Positions 61,516 to 64,000 of a DNA stretch of 64,000 bases are shown piece after piece (the first letter of the stretch is position 1; the number at the start of each line of letters is the position of its first letter). A program made the position numbers and the translations under genes. Origin of the DNA: JAHEEL01 sp963836085 (GTDB taxonomy: Bacteria > Actinomycetota > Acidimicrobiia > Spongiisociales > UBA5794); NCBI GenBank assembly GCA_963836085.1, contig CAWIHT010000015.1, positions 1 to 64,000 on the forward strand, written 5' to 3'. The notes beneath the pieces are model-generated. The model did no database searches, was not told where the DNA came from, and saw only the letters and a list, made by a program, of their open reading frames with translations.

Positions 61516-62997
61516 ATGCGCGACTCATGGGAGAACCGGTTCGAGTGGATCCAGTCGGTGCTCCAGTGGATCTCGCTGGTCGCCGGCGTGGGTCTGTCGG
61601 TTCTGGAGTACGGTGCAACCTCAGGTGTAATCACCGCATCGGTGGCCGTGACCGCATACACGATCGCGATGCAGGCCATCCCTCAGCGACAGAAGGACAC
61701 ACCGCTCGTCGGGGGCTTGCTCGCCCTGCTCGGTGTGGTGACATCGCTTCTCGCCGTCAGTCTCACCGGTGGCATCGAAAGCCCGTTCTTGCTCTACCTC
61801 ACGGTCCCAGTGTTCTTCGCCTCGGCCTTCCACGGTGGGGTCCTCGGAGGGTTCACGACCCTCGCTACGATCGCCGGACTCGTCGCCGTCGCTGCGGCAC
61901 AGGGAAGCGATCCCCTTTCGGGGGACCTCATCCTCATGGTGGTGTTCTACGTCCTGGTGAGCGTCACCTTCACGCAGGTGCGACGAATCTTCGTCGACGA
62001 ACCACGATCCCTCCCGGGGAGCGGGCGCTATGACCGCCTCGAGACCGCCCATCGTCTCCTCGAGGACCTCTCGAGCCTCGCAGGGTCCGCCGAACTGAAC
62101 CCCATCCTCATCGGCCGTTCCGCGCTGCGCGATCTCGCTGCCACGGTTCCCTACGCAGCGGCGTCGATCGCCATCCGGGACGGCTCGGACGAGATCACGG
62201 TTGCCTCCCGCGACAACCCCGGTCCGGCCGGAGACCCCGTGGAATACCCGATCATCCTCAACGAAGATCGCCTTGGAACGCTCATGCTGCGACCCGTCGG
62301 CGTCGACGACCTCGCGAGATACGACGAAGACATCGACCGGGCGATGCTCGGCGTATCGCTGGCATTCCACAATGTGCTTCTCCTGCAGTCGATCGCCCAC
62401 CGCGCCGTGCGTGAGGAGCGTGTCCGCGTTGCCAGGGAACTCCACGACGATATTGGGCCGTCGCTGGTGTCCATCGGGTTGGGCCTCGATCTGACGATCC
62501 ACCAGGGCGACCTGGAACCCGAGACCAGGGAGCACCTCACCTCTCTGCGCGAGACCGTCTCGGAGCTCGTCGACGAGGTCCGAGCAACCGTCACGAAACT
62601 CCGCGCGCAACAGACTGGTTCCTTGCTCGAACACGCCCAGTCCCTGGTCTCAGACGCACCGGCCGACGGGCCTTCGATCGTCATCGACCTCGTCGAGCAT
62701 TCGCTCCCCAAGGAGGAGTCGCTGCAGCAACTTGGAGCGATCATGACTGAGGCGGTTCGCAACGCACAGGAACACGCCGACGCCCGAACGATCCGCATCG
62801 AAGGAATCGTCGAACGCGAGTCGGGCGAGATCCGAATCCGGGACGACGGTGTTGGAGCCGCCGACGCCGCCGACAAGCAGAATCGGTATGGCATGGTCGG
62901 CATGAAGGAGCGAGCCAGTTCGATCGGGGCGCGGCTCTCCGTTGTGTCGGCGCAGAACCGAGGGACAAGCGTCACAGTTGCCTGGGGGCCTCGATGA
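61516..62997 (+). CDS. Sensor histidine kinase, NarL/DesK type
   Basis: 493 aa. Five or so membrane helices in the first 155 residues, then a GAF-like region (about 190-290), a HisKA_3 dimerisation/phosphoacceptor domain with His310 in VARELHDDIGPSL, and an HATPase domain (MTEAVRNAQEHADA, RDDGVGAAD). The ATG at 61516 replaces a longer non-homologous frame upstream. Forms a two-component pair with the next gene (stop overlaps by 4 bases). Confidence 0.9.
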   Translation: MRDSWENRFEWIQSVLQWISLVAGVGLSVLEYGATSGVITASVAVTAYTIAMQAIPQRQKDTPLVGGLLALLGVVTSLLAVSLTGGIESPFLLYLTVPVFFASAFHGGVLGGFTTLATIAGLVAVAAAQGSDPLSGDLILMVVFYVLVSVTFTQVRRIFVDEPRSLPGSGRYDRLETAHRLLEDLSSLAGSAELNPILIGRSALRDLAATVPYAAASIAIRDGSDEITVASRDNPGPAGDPVEYPIILNEDRLGTLMLRPVGVDDLARYDEDIDRAMLGVSLAFHNVLLLQSIAHRAVREERVRVARELHDDIGPSLVSIGLGLDLTIHQGDLEPETREHLTSLRETVSELVDEVRATVTKLRAQQTGSLLEHAQSLVSDAPADGPSIVIDLVEHSLPKEESLQQLGAIMTEAVRNAQEHADARTIRIEGIVERESGEIRIRDDGVGAADAADKQNRYGMVGMKERASSIGARLSVVSAQNRGTSVTVAWGPR

Positions 62998-63647
62998 GCA
63001 AACCAATCTCTGTTGTGATCGCCGACGACCACGTGCTCGTCCTTGACGGACTCCGCCAGGCGCTCAGCGCTCTCCCGGATATCACCGTGATCGGAATCGC
63101 CACCTCCGGTCGAGATCTCGCGTCGGTCCTCGATCAGGTACGACCCGACGTCCTGCTCGTAGACATCGAGATGCCACACGGCACTGGCCTCGCAGTGCTC
63201 CGTTCACGCGAACACCCGCCACCGGCACTCGTTGTGACCATGCACACCGACGAAGAGCACCGGGAACGAGCGCAATCCGTCGGTGCGGTCGGATTCCTGT
63301 CTAAGGCAACACCGCTCCCTGATCTTGCCGCAGCTATCCGAGCGGCCCACGACGGCGTCAACCTCTTCGAGCACGACGACCTGGCCACCGCGTTGGCTCC
63401 GTACCGGATTGCCCGCCTCTCCCCCGCTGCCGAATCGCTCACGGCCCGCGAACGAGAGCTCCTCGCCCTTCTCGCCGGGGGTATCTCCGGGACCGAAGAC
63501 CTCGCAGAGGAAATGTACATCTCGCGCAAGACCGTCAAGAACCACCTCGCGAGCATCTACATGAAGCTCCACGTGTCCGATCGGGCGCAGGCCGCGGTCG
63601 AAGCGATCCGTCTCGGACTCGACAAATCACCGCCTTCCGGGGGCTAG
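62994..63647 (+). CDS. Response regulator, LuxR/NarL family
   Basis: 217 aa. Receiver domain with acidic pair DD (11-12), phosphoacceptor Asp57 (LLVDIEMP) and Lys104 (FLSKATP), then a LuxR-type HTH (about 148-210: LTARERELLALLAGGI, SRKTVKNHLASIYMKL). Partner of the histidine kinase. A Flp pilin gene follows 95 bases later, so it may regulate pilus genes, but this is only positional. Confidence 0.92.
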   Translation: MSKPISVVIADDHVLVLDGLRQALSALPDITVIGIATSGRDLASVLDQVRPDVLLVDIEMPHGTGLAVLRSREHPPPALVVTMHTDEEHRERAQSVGAVGFLSKATPLPDLAAAIRAAHDGVNLFEHDDLATALAPYRIARLSPAAESLTARERELLALLAGGISGTEDLAEEMYISRKTVKNHLASIYMKLHVSDRAQAAVEAIRLGLDKSPPSGG

Positions 63648-63663
63648 TGGGTCGCTCGACCCA
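63648..63663 (+). repeat. Small hairpin after the response regulator
   Basis: TGGGTC and GACCCA form a 6-bp stem around GCTC directly after the stop codon. Possibly a weak terminator. Confidence 0.4.
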
Positions 63664-63742
63664 ATTGGTGCGATCGGCCTATAGGTCTGGGCGGTCCCTG
63701 CCGATACAGTTGGCAATGGATCATCCCCGAAGGAGGTAACAC

Positions 63743-63916
63743 ATGCTTCGTCTCTGGACGGCCTACCAAAGCCGGATCAACGAAGAAGACGGTGCCAGCA
63801 TGGTGGAGTACGCCCTGCTCGTCGCACTCATCGCCGTGATCGCCATTGTGGCCGTCGCGTTCCTGGGCAACCAGGTCAGCGACAAGTTCAACGAGGTCGG
63901 CGGCACGCTGAGCTAG
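63743..63916 (+). CDS. flp: Flp-type pilin (Flp/Fap)
   Basis: 57 aa. Hydrophilic leader then the pilin helix: EDGASMVEYALLVALIAVIA is the conserved Flp motif with Glu at position +5 of the mature form. AGGAGG lies 7 bases before the ATG. Such pilins form tad pili; no other tad gene is in view because the window ends here. Below the length of usual gene calls. Confidence 0.85.
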   Translation: MLRLWTAYQSRINEEDGASMVEYALLVALIAVIAIVAVAFLGNQVSDKFNEVGGTLS

Positions 63917-63934
63917 CAACAGTTCAACACGATA

Positions 63935-63969
63935 CGGAAGAGGGGGCCCGCTACGGGCCCCCTCTTCCG
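63935..63969 (+). terminator. Terminator after the Flp pilin gene
   Basis: A perfect 16-bp stem CGGAAGAGGGGGCCCG (63935-63950) and its complement (63954-63969) around a 3-base loop, 18 bases after the stop. High-level pilin mRNA with a tight terminator is typical for tad loci. Confidence 0.75.
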
Positions 63970-64000
63970 CGTTCCGAGGGACTCGACAGTCGTTGGAGCG

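Overview
This 64 kb window is a high-GC bacterial chromosome segment from an actinomycete-type genome (Actinomycetota). The evidence is a complete Pup-proteasome locus (pafC, pafB, pafA, prcA, prcB, pup, dop, mpa), a DUF4193 protein, HelY, TlyA, a DivIVA-like protein and an OmpA/BON protein. Many genes start with GTG or TTG and overlap by 1-4 bases. The gene order (scpA-scpB-rluB-aroA, xerD-nudix-pyrG-recN-nadK-tlyA, uvrC-rapZ-yvcK-gap-pgk-tpiA-secG) is the conserved actinobacterial core. Sequence divergence and some features (no whiA after yvcK, an unusual GAPDH insertion) suggest a deep-branching class such as Acidimicrobiia, but that placement is inference.

Layout. 0-13 kb (all minus strand): partial aroA, rluB, scpB, scpA, HD protein, DksA-like zinc finger, xerD, Nudix, pyrG, recN, nadK, tlyA, a 56-aa protein, HAD phosphatase, GNAT acetyltransferase, a DPM-type glycosyltransferase and a DUF4193 protein. 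13-14.9 kb: an accessory island with hairpin elements and a DUF222/HNH (REP13E12-type) gene broken by two single-base insertions. 14.9-27.2 kb: lipid kinase, helY, zinc-ribbon protein and the complete pupylation/proteasome locus. 27.3-33.1 kb: ferredoxin, a tRNA m1A58 methyltransferase preceded by four tiny or small membrane-type genes, an MFS transporter, an OmpA/BON protein followed by a 40-aa membrane peptide, and a DivIVA-like protein. 33.3-36.6 kb: CREST/ceramidase-like protein, PLP dehydratase or racemase, thiI and tRNA-Leu(GAG). 36.6-43.1 kb: oppABCDF peptide importer. 43.1-48.7 kb: secG, gpmA and tpiA-pgk-gap. 47.7-60.9 kb: yvcK, rapZ and uvrC, uvrA, uvrB interleaved with membrane glycosyltransferases. 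60.9-64 kb: coaE, a two-component system and a Flp-type pilin that probably opens a tad pilus locus.

How the genes work together: ScpAB partners SMC in chromosome organisation. Pup is deamidated by Dop, ligated by PafA, and pupylated targets are unfolded by Mpa into PrcAB, while PafBC regulates DNA-damage genes. UvrABC, RecN and XerD form a second DNA-maintenance group. Gap, Pgk, Tpi and Gpm form a lower-glycolysis block.

I did not find a clear, wholly new multi-gene system, CRISPR array or prophage. The most interesting signals are: two core genes (rluB, tlyA) whose full S4 domains need non-ATG/GTG/TTG starts; a recurring TANNNT box 6-8 bases upstream of starts that lack a Shine-Dalgarno (leaderless-type promoters); tiny membrane-protein genes of 32 and 40 aa that length cut-offs would miss; and the five-gene membrane-protein/TrmI operon.
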